Assembly (NCBI GenBank): GCA_964030785.1
Contig: OZ034969.1
Span: 41,001,201 to 41,065,200 of the forward strand
DNA: 64,000 nucleotides
Source of the DNA: Siderastrea siderea
Taxonomy: Eukaryota; Cnidaria; Anthozoa; Scleractinia; Rhizangiidae
Direction of reading: 5' to 3'
Made by a program: the position numbers and the translations under genes. Numbering within the stretch: position 1 is the stretch's first letter; each line of letters starts with the position of its first letter. Shown here in pieces: positions 23,520 to 33,900 of this stretch. The notes under the pieces were generated by a model. That model made no database searches and was not told the origin of the DNA. It saw nothing but the letters and a program-made list of their open reading frames with translations.

Positions 23520-25701
23520 CAGTAGTGTAGTCGGAATGCTAATTCCGTTGCCAATGACCGTTCCACGAATAACTTTTCTCATCTGCATCACAGCTTCTTC
23601 CCGAAATTTCCTGGCATCACGTTCGAGTTCATTGTTATGTAAATGACAAAACTTACCCGTAAAGAGGGCTACTGATTTAAATGGCATGAATTCATGTACA
23701 GGTCATCATCTTCCAAGAAGATATAATTACAATTTTAGTGTGTGCTATAGAATTACATTTTACCATGCAAAACTGGCACGATAGAAGGGTGCTGGATTTG
23801 GTTTATTTTTATATCAGGACAAACTAAAAGAAAGGAGAGGTACGAATTTTGACATAATTTCTAAAACTCGTCAGTAATTCGTGAAGTTAGGTCAAGCTAA
23901 TTTGGTCACGTGAGTGTGATTTAGGACTTTGGTTAACACTGACAAGCACTTTGCGAACTGCCAACTTCCACCGTAGTTCCTGTCATTATCAATGACTGTG
24001 TCTTGTAGCGGAGATTATGTCGGCCGCAGCAGCTACTGTTCCATCTCTCTCAGTCGTTTCTCTGTTCTCTTTCTCCACGTTTCAGCCGCCCATGTAAGCG
24101 CAGTGCGTGGGTGCCGTGGCAGATTGCTCATCCTGACGACATGACATTTACTGCATTTAACGTCTCCTTTCACGTGCTCGCTGAAGGCTTCCAGTTCTGT
24201 CCTCGCATTAACCCGAGGATTTTTAACAGCCGTCTCGAGCTCCCATATAACAAGGTTTCCAACTTCCTCACGTCTGTTCGAGTCGTCCTTTTGAGTTTTG
24301 AGCCCATAAAACTAATCTAAATTACTTTCTGAAATAAATCATCCTGGTCTTTTAGTTGAGTTGCTTAATTTAACTTTTCCAAGTTGTTATACGCTGTGCT
24401 TACTTTTTCTATTCTTTCCTTGATCCCTTTCTCTGTACCTCTATATTTTCTGTTCTTAGTACGAGTGCAGTCGATTGGAATAGTTGTTTTATAATCAAGC
24501 TTTATCTCTTGTTTTTAATATAATAATCAACCACAGGATAAATTGCCAGTCACTCATTTGTTTTGAGAATGAATAATCAAAACACATTAAGAGCGGTTTG
24601 CTGTAAGAACCGACTAAGGGTATGCAAGATAGAAAAATCCGATTTTCTCAAAATCTGCCAGAATAAAGGCTTTGGTGAACTAGTTCTAAAAATATAAGTT
24701 TCAGGTCGCTTAGATTTTTATTTATTTTTTAGTGAATATTTTCGTATTTTGCCCTGCGCGGCAGTCAAAATCAACGCCAAAATCGTGACTTTTCCGGAAG
24801 CTCCTGTTCAAATACTGAAAGCGTCCTAAAAAAGATTAACCCGGGGAGTTAAAAGATCTTATTTCCTCTGTTTATTAGCAGTGTCAAAGTTTCCTGAAAA
24901 GCGAACGTGAATTTTTTACGGAATTTTAAAATTTATACCCAACAACGGTCGTTAGTGACAACCCAATTTAGGTTAAATTCAAGGCTCAAAAAAGCACTCT
25001 GGTACATGGCTTTACACAACGAGACTATACTCCAGGAAAGAACAATCACTTCAACTAAACATCGGGCGAAAAACATTTTGGGACAAATGAAACGGCGAAT
25101 TTTGAGAGCGCTTTGAAAACAGGCTACTTGAGTGATATTAGCGACCCTTTGACCTTTCATGCCAACGCAAACCAACACACAGCAGCTCTTAAAATGTGAC
25201 TTTCCTTCGCCAGAATACGAGTTTGCTTCTTTTTCTAGAAAGTTTTCAAGTAGAGGAAACTAGGATTTTGAATTTGGAGGCCTTTGTTCCCAATGTTGAG
25301 CGATGTTGGGCAATTTAGAGAAGTATGTTATGAAATTGACCTACTCTGTTTATCACCGAATTATACATTCAAAGTCTGTTTACAACGTGAATGCGGAACC
25401 AATAACGAAGTAAAAAACCGATTCATGAAATGTTTAGGAAATAACTCTTACCTAAGTGAGCTTTTCCTGGCTGGAAACTGCAACTTTCGTTACAAAACAC
25501 ATAGCGAGATCGCCGAGCCGTGTTGCACGTGAGTTGTCAAATGTTTCTACAGTGCAGCCCCTATGTTAACGATTAACCAGATTTTAGGCCCGCATAGCGT
25601 GCAGTCGCAATATAACATCATGGTGACGAACGCTTGTGCTTGATAGGAAAAAAAGAAAGGGAAAAAGGAAAAAGAGAGCTTTTATTACATATATACTTAT
25701 C

Positions 25702-25703
<2 letters not shown>

Positions 25704-25766
<63 letters not shown>
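25704..25766. repeat. (AT)n microsatellite, left of the Penelope-like insertion
   Basis: A nearly pure AT dinucleotide run. Together with the run at 26494-26572 it brackets the insertion. The uninterrupted copy of repeat A has only a short AT-rich segment at this point. Confidence 0.9.
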
Positions 25767-25767
<1 letters not shown>

Positions 25768-26440
25768 AATTTAACACAAATGAAGACAAACTCTAACTTT
25801 TTTTGTTTAACACCTATATTTCGAGTACATTCAGTACTCTTCTTCAGGGTGACTAAAAACCGTTACAAGAATCGCATTACAATATTCAAACTGTACATTT
25901 CAAAATTGCGTTACTAAGGACACGCGTCTTAAACGATTTTTATCGCGCGCGTGCACCCGCACGTGACTTCTTGTTTTGTGCGTAAAATCCGTCATTGTCG
26001 TTGAGGCCATGGGGCGCCAAGGTCGCCAGTTTGTAAATCCAGCGATTTTCTCTTTCTCGTAATTCTTTTTCTCCTTTGACATGGTCTATCAGCTGTATTT
26101 GCATGTCTTCTAAACCTCTGTGCCCGTCACTATTGAAATGTCTGTATATGAGGTCATCTTTCCCTTTTTGATTTAAACTTAAATTAACATGAGCATTGAC
26201 CCTGCTTTTATGATTATTAAATCGGGTTCAAAACAAGAAGTCACGTGCGGGTGCACGCGCGCGATAAAAATCGTTTAAGACGCGTGTCCTTAGTAACGCA
26301 ATTTTGAAATGTACAGTTTGAATATTGTAATGCGATTCTTGTAACGGTTTTTAGTCACCCTGAAGAAGAGTACTGAATGTACTCGAAATATAGGTGTTAA
26401 ACAAAAAAAGTTAGAGTTTGTCTTCATTTGTGTTAAATTT
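25767..26440 (-). mobile_element. Penelope-like element fragment with identical inverted arms
   Basis: Two 212-bp arms, 25767-25978 and 26229-26440, are exact reverse complements of each other as read by eye. The 250 bp between them encodes on the minus strand the end of a GIY-YIG endonuclease domain (DHVKGEKELRERENRWIYKL, then PHGLNDNDGF), the usual C-terminus of Penelope-like retroelements. Its stop codon lies inside the left arm near 25942. The reverse transcriptase is absent, so the copy is heavily 5'-truncated. Inverted flanking copies of terminal repeats are known for this class. Exact arm identity suggests a recent event. Confidence 0.7.
25943..26235 (-). pseudogene. GIY-YIG C-terminal end of a Penelope-like ORF
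   Basis: The minus-strand frame reads HFNSDGHRGLEDMQIQLIDH, DHVKGEKELRERENRWIYKL, then PHGLNDNDGF, ending with a basic tail in the left arm. The HF...GH....M.IQLID...RE..WI..L....P.GLN pattern is that of Penelope GIY-YIG domains. Only the last 95 or so residues remain. It is closed by TAA and has no upstream reverse transcriptase. Confidence 0.7.
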
Positions 26441-26489
26441 ATATGATCGTTATGATAGACTACAAGAATGGATGCTTGTGAGAAGTTTA

Positions 26490-26493
<4 letters not shown>

Positions 26494-26572
<79 letters not shown>
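26494..26572. repeat. (AT)n microsatellite, right of the Penelope-like insertion
   Basis: An almost uninterrupted AT dinucleotide tract. Just after it, repeat A sequence resumes (ACGTTCAAACCGGTGACACG) as in the second copy. Confidence 0.9.
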
Positions 26573-26574
<2 letters not shown>

Positions 26575-27235
26575 CGTTCAAACCGGTGACACGTACTACT
26601 AAGCAAGTTCTCCCGATGTCGGTGGCCTTTAGGGTTTAATAGAGCCTTATAGTGCTAGCCTGCTTGTTGATGTCTCCTATTTCCTTTGCTTCACAAGTGT
26701 CTTCCTCACTGCTTGCCTTTGATGATACAGCAGCCACGCCCGTAGACAAGCCTTTTCATGCTGTCTTTCTTATGGATGTCGCACATGTTCGAGTCAGTCA
26801 TATGCGATGTGGTTATGAAAAATTTAATTTTATACTTAAAAAAGTACTTCATCCAGTACAATTTGGCAGGTATCAGAGAGATTTTTCTCACTGAATATCT
26901 CCCGATGGGGCAGCGGTACCTCTGCCTGTCCCTGGAAAAATGCTGAATACTCCGCATATCACCAGGACAATGATTCTCAACAAGCTAGCATGCTTTACCG
27001 GTAGGAAACAGACATCACAAGAGAACTCTGCTGTATAACTCAAAGGATTAAGAATCCCACGATCGACACCGCTATCCTACGACATGAGTACGCTGGGTGC
27101 TATCAACTGCTATGTAGCATCATGTACTCTAAAGAAGGCCAATACCTGGACGGGTGTCTGCAGAGTGGATTTCGGTGACCCAGAAAGAGAAAAAGGGGCT
27201 TGTGACATAGAGGTAGACCGGCACTATCGAAACCC

Positions 27236-27408
27236 TAGCCTGCGTAGCAAGCGTTTCCGTGGGCCTGGGGCTTTTCGTACGTTCGAAGCATTTTTCGCTT
27301 ATTGGCCGCGCAAAAATTGGGGTGAGCGCAAAAGAAGTGGGAGAAGGGGCAGGAGAAGGGAGGAAAGAAAACGCTTGCCCGCAAAACCCACGATTTTGAA
27401 AAACTCGT
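27236..27408 (+). repeat. MITE with TAGCCTGCGTAGC end, copy 1
   Basis: Starts TAGCCTGCGTAGCAAGCG and carries a purine-rich middle, then AAACGCTTGCCCGCAAAACC. A diverged copy in the opposite orientation lies at 42733-42901. The end word is shared with the TIR of the 21128-22649 transposon, so it is probably a non-autonomous relative. Confidence 0.6.
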
Positions 27409-27660
27409 ACGCCAAAGAACGTCAATCAAATCAGGTAAGTTCGTTTGAGCGTGACCGCATCAACACAACTAACTGTTTCTCTCCAGCTGGAAAATTTCGA
27501 TGTTCAGGTTTGACTCTAGAAGACGGCTGTTCGGTGGTTTCAAATCTCAGGGACTTTCGGGAAGCTTTCTCTTTCTAATGGACTGTTGCCTGATGGAGGT
27601 TTGAGCAGCCGTTTAGACAAGTTAATACGCTGATTTGGCGGAGCTCCCAGGTAAAATTGT

Positions 27661-28010
27661 GAGGCGGGATCCCGCCAATCCCACCTGGGATCCCAGGTCT
27701 GTCCCAGGTGGGATCCCGCCTGAAGATGGCGGGATCCCACCTGGGATCCCACCCGGAATTATGAAACATCCCAGGTGGGATCCCGCCCTAAATCCCAGGT
27801 GGGATCCCGCCAATCCCGCCATGAAATCATTAGCGGGATCCCACATCCATCCCAGGTGGGATCCCGCCTTAAATCCCAGGTGGGATCCCACCAATCCCGC
27901 CAGAAATCATTGGTACTATCCTGCATCCATCCCAGGTGGGATCCTGCCTGAAATCATTGGTGGGATATCCTGCCTTAGATCCCAGGTGGGAATTGAAATC
28001 CCTTCAATCC
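27661..28010. repeat. Left subterminal array of GGGATCCC palindromes
   Basis: Ten exact GGGATCCC palindromes, most embedded in GGCGGGATCCCGCC or CCAGGTGGGATCCCACCTGG contexts, occur in both orientations at irregular spacing. Looser copies continue to about 28200. The same words form the right array at 41870-42229. In plant CACTA elements, dense short subterminal repeats in both orientations are the binding sites of the element's own protein; that role here is inference. Confidence 0.85.
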
Positions 28011-28199
28011 CACCGGTTATCATATACCAGGTGCAGAATCCCACATATCCAGCCCACAAAGGATCTTGCCAATTTCACCAGAAATTGTAAGTGGGATCCC
28101 AGGATCATTTGTACTGCTATAATCTCCAGCACTGCTTTGATCGAATGCTAACAGTGTAGCTGCCATCCCATGGACCAGGTATTCCGGGATCCCACCATT

Positions 28200-30130
28200 C
28201 CATCCATGTTACATTGATAAATTAATATTACACCTGTATATAAAGAAACACCTACTGCTAGCCTGTTTTGAATCCAAGCCATCACTTTAATTTCAAAATA
28301 TCCATATAAATTACAAATAAAACACAGCTAGCGTGGTCTGTAAACTTATTAACTAAATGAGTTGTAACATACAAGTCATATGTATAACCTTGAAAAACAT
28401 TCTTACAGAAATTGCTTACAAATAATAAAAAATACCTTAAAACCTTTTCTTGTGAATATATTATTTTAGAGCATTAATTCACCACAGTTTCAGCACTCTG
28501 GAAACTAGCCATCTTTTACTGACGCAGTGAAGCTGTGATTAAAATAACATCTCCACAAAGTTCACAAGAGTCTTCATATGACATATTGAATACTATGTTT
28601 TTCGGACGTATGTACAGGGCCTACATGTATGTGTTGTCCTCTGAAATTCACATCAGTGAAGACATTTTCAAGAATTGTAAACACAGTCAGTGACTGGAAG
28701 AAAATTTAAGTCAACACTGGGAGAATTACAGTTATTTGATTCTGAATTGCTACACCTAGAACTTCTTTGAAATAAAGCTTCATCAGTATTTACAAAAAGA
28801 ATCAGGCGACATTGTCTTGATTTTTCTTTTTTTAGCATTGTGTCCTGGTAGTTTGAGCTGTTATTAAAAGTGACTTAGCTTTAATACATGAGCAGGCTAC
28901 TCTTGACTTGACACTGCAGTGCTCTGGCCACGAGTGTCACATCTGACAGCAGCTGTATATACCTAGTAGAGCAAACAGAACAAATTGTGCGATTCAAATC
29001 AGTTCTGAGTTATTGTTGTATTCAGTTAATAGTTCTGTTCTTTCAATTCTCTAGAAAATGATCTCTATTATTGCTTTCAAATCAAGACATTTTAAACTTA
29101 AGACATCAGTTATCTTGTGTCCTTTTACAAACTACAGCGATGGAAACACTCTGCAGTGGAAAGGCACTGGAGAACATTTTATTTCATGTTTCATTTTAAC
29201 TTTTCTATAATTTGCACAATTATGCCATAACTGCTTCTTCAGTTAAATAAACTCGCAAATTCAGCCTGGCTCAAATATAACTAGTTACATGTAAGCTTAG
29301 CTTCAAATTCAAGAAGACAGGAGAGAACATGATCTTCTTAGAATCGTTAATTTTGAAGCCAAATCTTTCATTACAAATCATTTTCCTTTTATCTTACCTC
29401 CTTCTCAAGAGTAGATATCCAAATTTTGTTCCTTTGAGGCATACATATATATCCTTTAAGCTTGAAAGAATAGAAATCCAAGGAAACATGCGTTGAACAT
29501 TTGAAACAAACTTGAAATTTATGGCGCCGAAAAATTCAACCGTTTTCTCAGAGCCCGCAATGACAAGGCTGCTGACCAAAGCGTCTCATTCATTACCAGT
29601 CTCTCCCAACATATTCATGATTCCAAAATGGCGGCTGCTTCTGGCTCCGTTTTGCTTGCTCACTTTCAGGATTGTAATCTGCGAAGAAGTCGCCACTGAA
29701 TCGTTTTTTGGGACCTGTGGAGGCTTAGAACAAATTTACCGCTGCAAAAGTTTGAAAACTACGGATTTTAATTGTTAAATTGCTGAGTGACTGCGTGAAT
29801 ATTTGATGTTAAGACAAATATGCAACCAATGCTGAACAGATATGATCATGTAAGATTAACAAGGTAAAGTAAAACTGATTATTCTTTGACAAATGATTTT
29901 TCCTGTTTTATGGTTAATTCTTGCACAGACTAAGCATAACATTCCAAGAAGAAATTGAAACTATATGCTTATATATCAGAAAGGATCTCTAACTTCAGGG
30001 ATCTCATCTTCCCCAGATCTTTTAAACAACTTAAGCAACTCAGGTGCTTCAGTCCACCATATGTCTGTGACCAAAAGGTCGAAGAGTTCGTTTTGTGTAT
30101 CACTCAGTAACAAACACTGGAAAAAAGTCA
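28200..30130. other. Transposon interior without supported gene (left)
   Basis: AT-rich sequence with no exon I can support. A short frame near 29512-29778 has a hydrophobic segment but no splice or homology support. This is presumably left-arm sequence of the CACTA-like element beyond the transposase 3' end. Confidence 0.5.
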
Positions 30131-30745
30131 AAATTTCCACAAAGATTTTACCGTGGTATTGGTATGGTTTTCAAAAATTCCACGGTATGTAAAAATCCAA
30201 ACATGGTTATTTTGTGGTTTTTTGAGGTAAAGTGACAAATGATGCAAATATCCATACCAAATCCACAATGGGTTAATTAAATGTCCGTGGAATGTATGGA
30301 AACTGGAAAAATCAAAGTATAAAATGTCAATTTCCTTGCATGGAAAATTGTGAAGTTTCATTTAATGGTTATCCAAAATTCCACAGTAATCATGGAAATT
30401 GAAATTTCCATACTGTTTTACCTTGGATTTTGAAATTCCAACTGTGGAAATTATGTGACATACTAAACATGGAAAAATAAAATTCCACAATTATCATGGA
30501 AACTGAAATTTCCACACTATTTCAAATTGGATTTTGAAATTCCAACAGTGGAAATTATTTGACATCACTAACCATGGAAAATAAAATTCCACAATTATCA
30601 TGGAAATTGAAATTTCCACACTATTTTAACTTGGATTTTGAAATTCCAACAGTGGAAATTATTTAACATTACTTACCATGGAAAAATAAAATTCCACAGA
30701 TATCATGGAAATTGAAATTTCCAAGCTAATTCACCTTACAGTTTT
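30130..30745. repeat. Left inner array: 104-bp tandem repeat rich in GGAAATTTCC-type words
   Basis: Three full units and a partial one begin with ATTCCACA at 30378, 30482, 30586 and 30691, a period of 104-105 bp. Each carries ATCATGGAAATTGAAATTTCC and TCCAAC(A/T)GTGGAAATTAT. More diverged copies reach back to about 30130. Related words recur at 41110-41590 on the other side of the transposon genes. Confidence 0.85.
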
Positions 30746-30991
30746 AGTTTCTAATAATAACAGAAAATTTTTAACATTTCTAATGACAGGAAAACAAAAT
30801 TCCCATCTTAGTACACAATTTGTACAAGTGAAATTTTCCAAGTTGCAATAATTTACTTGACAATTTTGGTAGAAATGGTATGGAATTCAGGAATCCAAGG
30901 TGGACATACAAAATTTGCTGCTTTGAAAACTGTGGAATACAAATATCATGCTCTAGATCTGAAAAACACAAGTTCAAAATAATGTACTTGT

Positions 30992-33900
30992 CTATCTGTT
31001 GTCCTTCCAGTAAGGCCCTTGCCACTGTCCTTCCAGTATACTAACAATGCTCTTAAAGTGAATTGTATCCATAGCATGACCCATGGATTCTCTCTTCCAT
31101 AACTGATTTTCATTGAACTGATGATGCTTGACAAAGAAGTAACCTCTGACTGTTTTATGTACATGATCTATAGCTCGTACTTCAGCTCTCCACAATTCTT
31201 CATCACCTCCTTGAACAGACACCATATCACCCACTTGGGGAAACACTGGTACAAGGACCTGGGGGATAGGGATTCTTGCTCTCATGGGATCCACAACAGC
31301 CAATTTTCCAGGTTGAAATGGATAAAGCATTACTTTTCTGTCCAGATCCTGTACTTGAAAACATGTGCATGTCTCAAATGGCTCAATGACAATGGTATCA
31401 CTAAGAGGATGCCTTAGAATGTGACCCTGAGTATCGGTAGCAATTCTGTAAGAGTCACCGGTGACAACAGGTATGTATTCCTGATTTACGACAACCAAAT
31501 AGAATTTCAATATTTTGACAATGCTCGTGTTGCCCTCCTGAGATACAACAGCATCATCTCCAGTACGGTAGACTGTTCCACATGCAGAAGCATGGGACCT
31601 TTCCACCAAGGCACTTCTATAAACTGCTGCTATGTCTGGTGCTTCACCAAAGCCAGGGACATTTCTAAAGTAATCCGTAATACTCAACTGTTCATCTCTC
31701 TGAAGTGCCTCTATTTCACCCTTCCCAAAAAGCACTCCATTGTTAGCTCTGGTAGCATCTGGTGTAAATTCACACTCTCTCACAAGGTCCTTTGCAGCTT
31801 GAAGAGATGACGCAACCATCTGTAAATCAATGTGACAGTTTGTGTTAACTGAAACCTTGGAATAGCAAAGCTATGCTTATTACAGCTGTAAATGAAATTT
31901 AAAATACATGTATGGCTGATAACACTTAGCCTGCGAACACAGACGCATTTCCTGCTTTTGTTTCACACCCCGGAAATGCGTCTGTGTTTGCAGGCTTATA
32001 ACACATGGTGGCATAAAAAAATGTGTCACTACAAATTACTATACCAACTGGTTGTAGATGAAAACAGCTCTCAACCACAACATGAATATCAACAATAGGA
32101 AAGAAAATGATACTTATATCTACATGATTGTTTACCTTTTGTTTGTCATATCTACCAGTCTTGTTTGAAGCAATCGTCAATTGTTTTTTTTTAAGTGACC
32201 AAGCCTTGATGAATTCTCGCTGCGATTCTTTCCGCGCAAAGCTTTTCTCAATACCTTTATTATTACTGGACTGCTTAACATATCGACCAACTGCTCGTTC
32301 AAACTGAAAACACCAGAAGTTATCTGGTGATGAGAATCTTGTAATGTCTTCTGGTAGATGTATGAGGCTATGCAGTGTTATTAAACATTCTGAAATGCCA
32401 TATGTCTCCTCGACAAGGATGCAAAATCTCCAGCACAATTTTTGGAAGGTTTCAATCATTTCCAGTGTCCATCCATCTTGCCCACAATTGAAAACAAACT
32501 CCACTATTCTTGGAAGTGGGGCCCAAACTTCACCATGTTCAGGTGACAGTAATCCTTCCAGAACAAACTCAGAAGCTGGGAAACCAAGCTTTTGATATTC
32601 TTCAGCTGCAACACAAAAATTTATAAACTGAAATTAAACGAACAAATTGGACTTGTTATTTAAAAATTAATTTGTTTGCAATTTCAGTGAAAAAATTATG
32701 TTTCTCAGCATTACATCTAGTTTTTGGAATGTGGCAACAAAATCAGCTTGAGTCCCAAAAGTAAGGTTTTAAGAATAAAAAAAGGGCAGTGTAAAAGATT
32801 ATGGAAATTAATGGCAGTGATATCATGTACATGTGATTTACAACTTACACCTGTAGTAGACTTCACAATGTTTTGCTTATAATCTTTGTTATACCCAAGA
32901 TATCAAGTGAAATTGGCTCAATTATGACTGGGTAGTTTGAATAATACATCAGATAGTCAGGCACTGAGTAGCAAAATCTGTCTATGCTAATTAGAAGACA
33001 CCCTGACTAGCTATTTTATCCCAACTATAAACTAGTGTCAATGCTGTAAGCAACAAAAACGCAATCATTCAAAAATGGTGAAAAGGCACAGAATGCATTT
33101 TAAAGAAATTCTCTCATATAGCTCTTCCAAAATAATTATAGAGACATACCTTTCCAAAATCCAATTTCAGACAGATCTGTAGGAAGTCTTCCAGCTCTGT
33201 ACTCTAAGGAAGATATTTTGCACATTACATTGCTGTTATTAAACAGCAAATAAAAAATTGTGTCCAGTTTCAGTGCTTTTGGAATTACGACGTAGAATGA
33301 TTATGTGATTTTCCCTCTTACTTTTTTGCATACAGTAGTAAAATATAAAAGCTGCCTAAGATGTACCCATACAATAAAACTGTTACTCTAACACATGACA
33401 ACAGTGTTATTATAAAATTTCAACAGAATGGAAATATAAAATTACTGTACCTGTAGTCCAGGGCATCTGTTTTAAAGCTTCTTGTAAGCAATCTTGATCC
33501 ACCAGAGAATTAGAAAGAAGATATTCCAACCTCCTCTTTACAAGGTTAAGAGGAATAAGGTGCATTGCGTCAAACACCAAGTCTTGCAGAACATCAAACT
33601 TGTACAACTTATGGAGACGATGCAGTTGAGAAACTCCAAGAAAGCCACTTTCTCTTGATCTTTCTAATGCCACTGTTACTCGTTCTTCTTGCTCTATATC
33701 AACCATGAGAGGGAGTTCGTCAACAATACTCCGTTTGTCCAGTGGAAGCCGATAGTTTTCCCTAAACCCTGGGTAGTAGTAATGCCTCTTGGTTGCAACC
33801 CACTGTCCTGTATAATGACATAAAGAAACCATGTGACTCTAATTTTAAATACAGTAAAACCTATGGGGAAAAAAAACAGGTCAAAAGAGAAATAATTGAA

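Larger units (their letters stand above)
24587..26629 (+). repeat. Repeat A, copy 1 (interrupted by a Penelope-like insertion)
   Basis: The sequence from TTAAGAGCGGTTTGCTGTAA to GACACGTACTACTAAGC recurs in inverted orientation at 44562-45754 with only scattered substitutions. It contains an 82-residue frame (25284-25532, starting MFPMLSDVGQFREVCYEIDL) that is also open in the other copy (44808-45056), so it may be coding. I do not recognise the protein. Compared with copy 2, this copy carries extra sequence at about 25704-26572: a Penelope-like fragment bounded by (AT)n tracts. Confidence 0.7.

Noticed and set aside
27084..27578. 164-codon open frame on the plus strand
   Set aside because: It crosses a MITE and has no recognisable domain or splice context.
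27661..28010. CRISPR-like regular repeat array
   Set aside because: Repeats are irregularly spaced, palindromic and in both orientations in a eukaryotic transposon; no cas genes.
27622..28090. Frames of 90-151 codons rich in Gly, Pro, Asp and Trp on both strands
   Set aside because: They are translations of the GGGATCCC subterminal array, not proteins.
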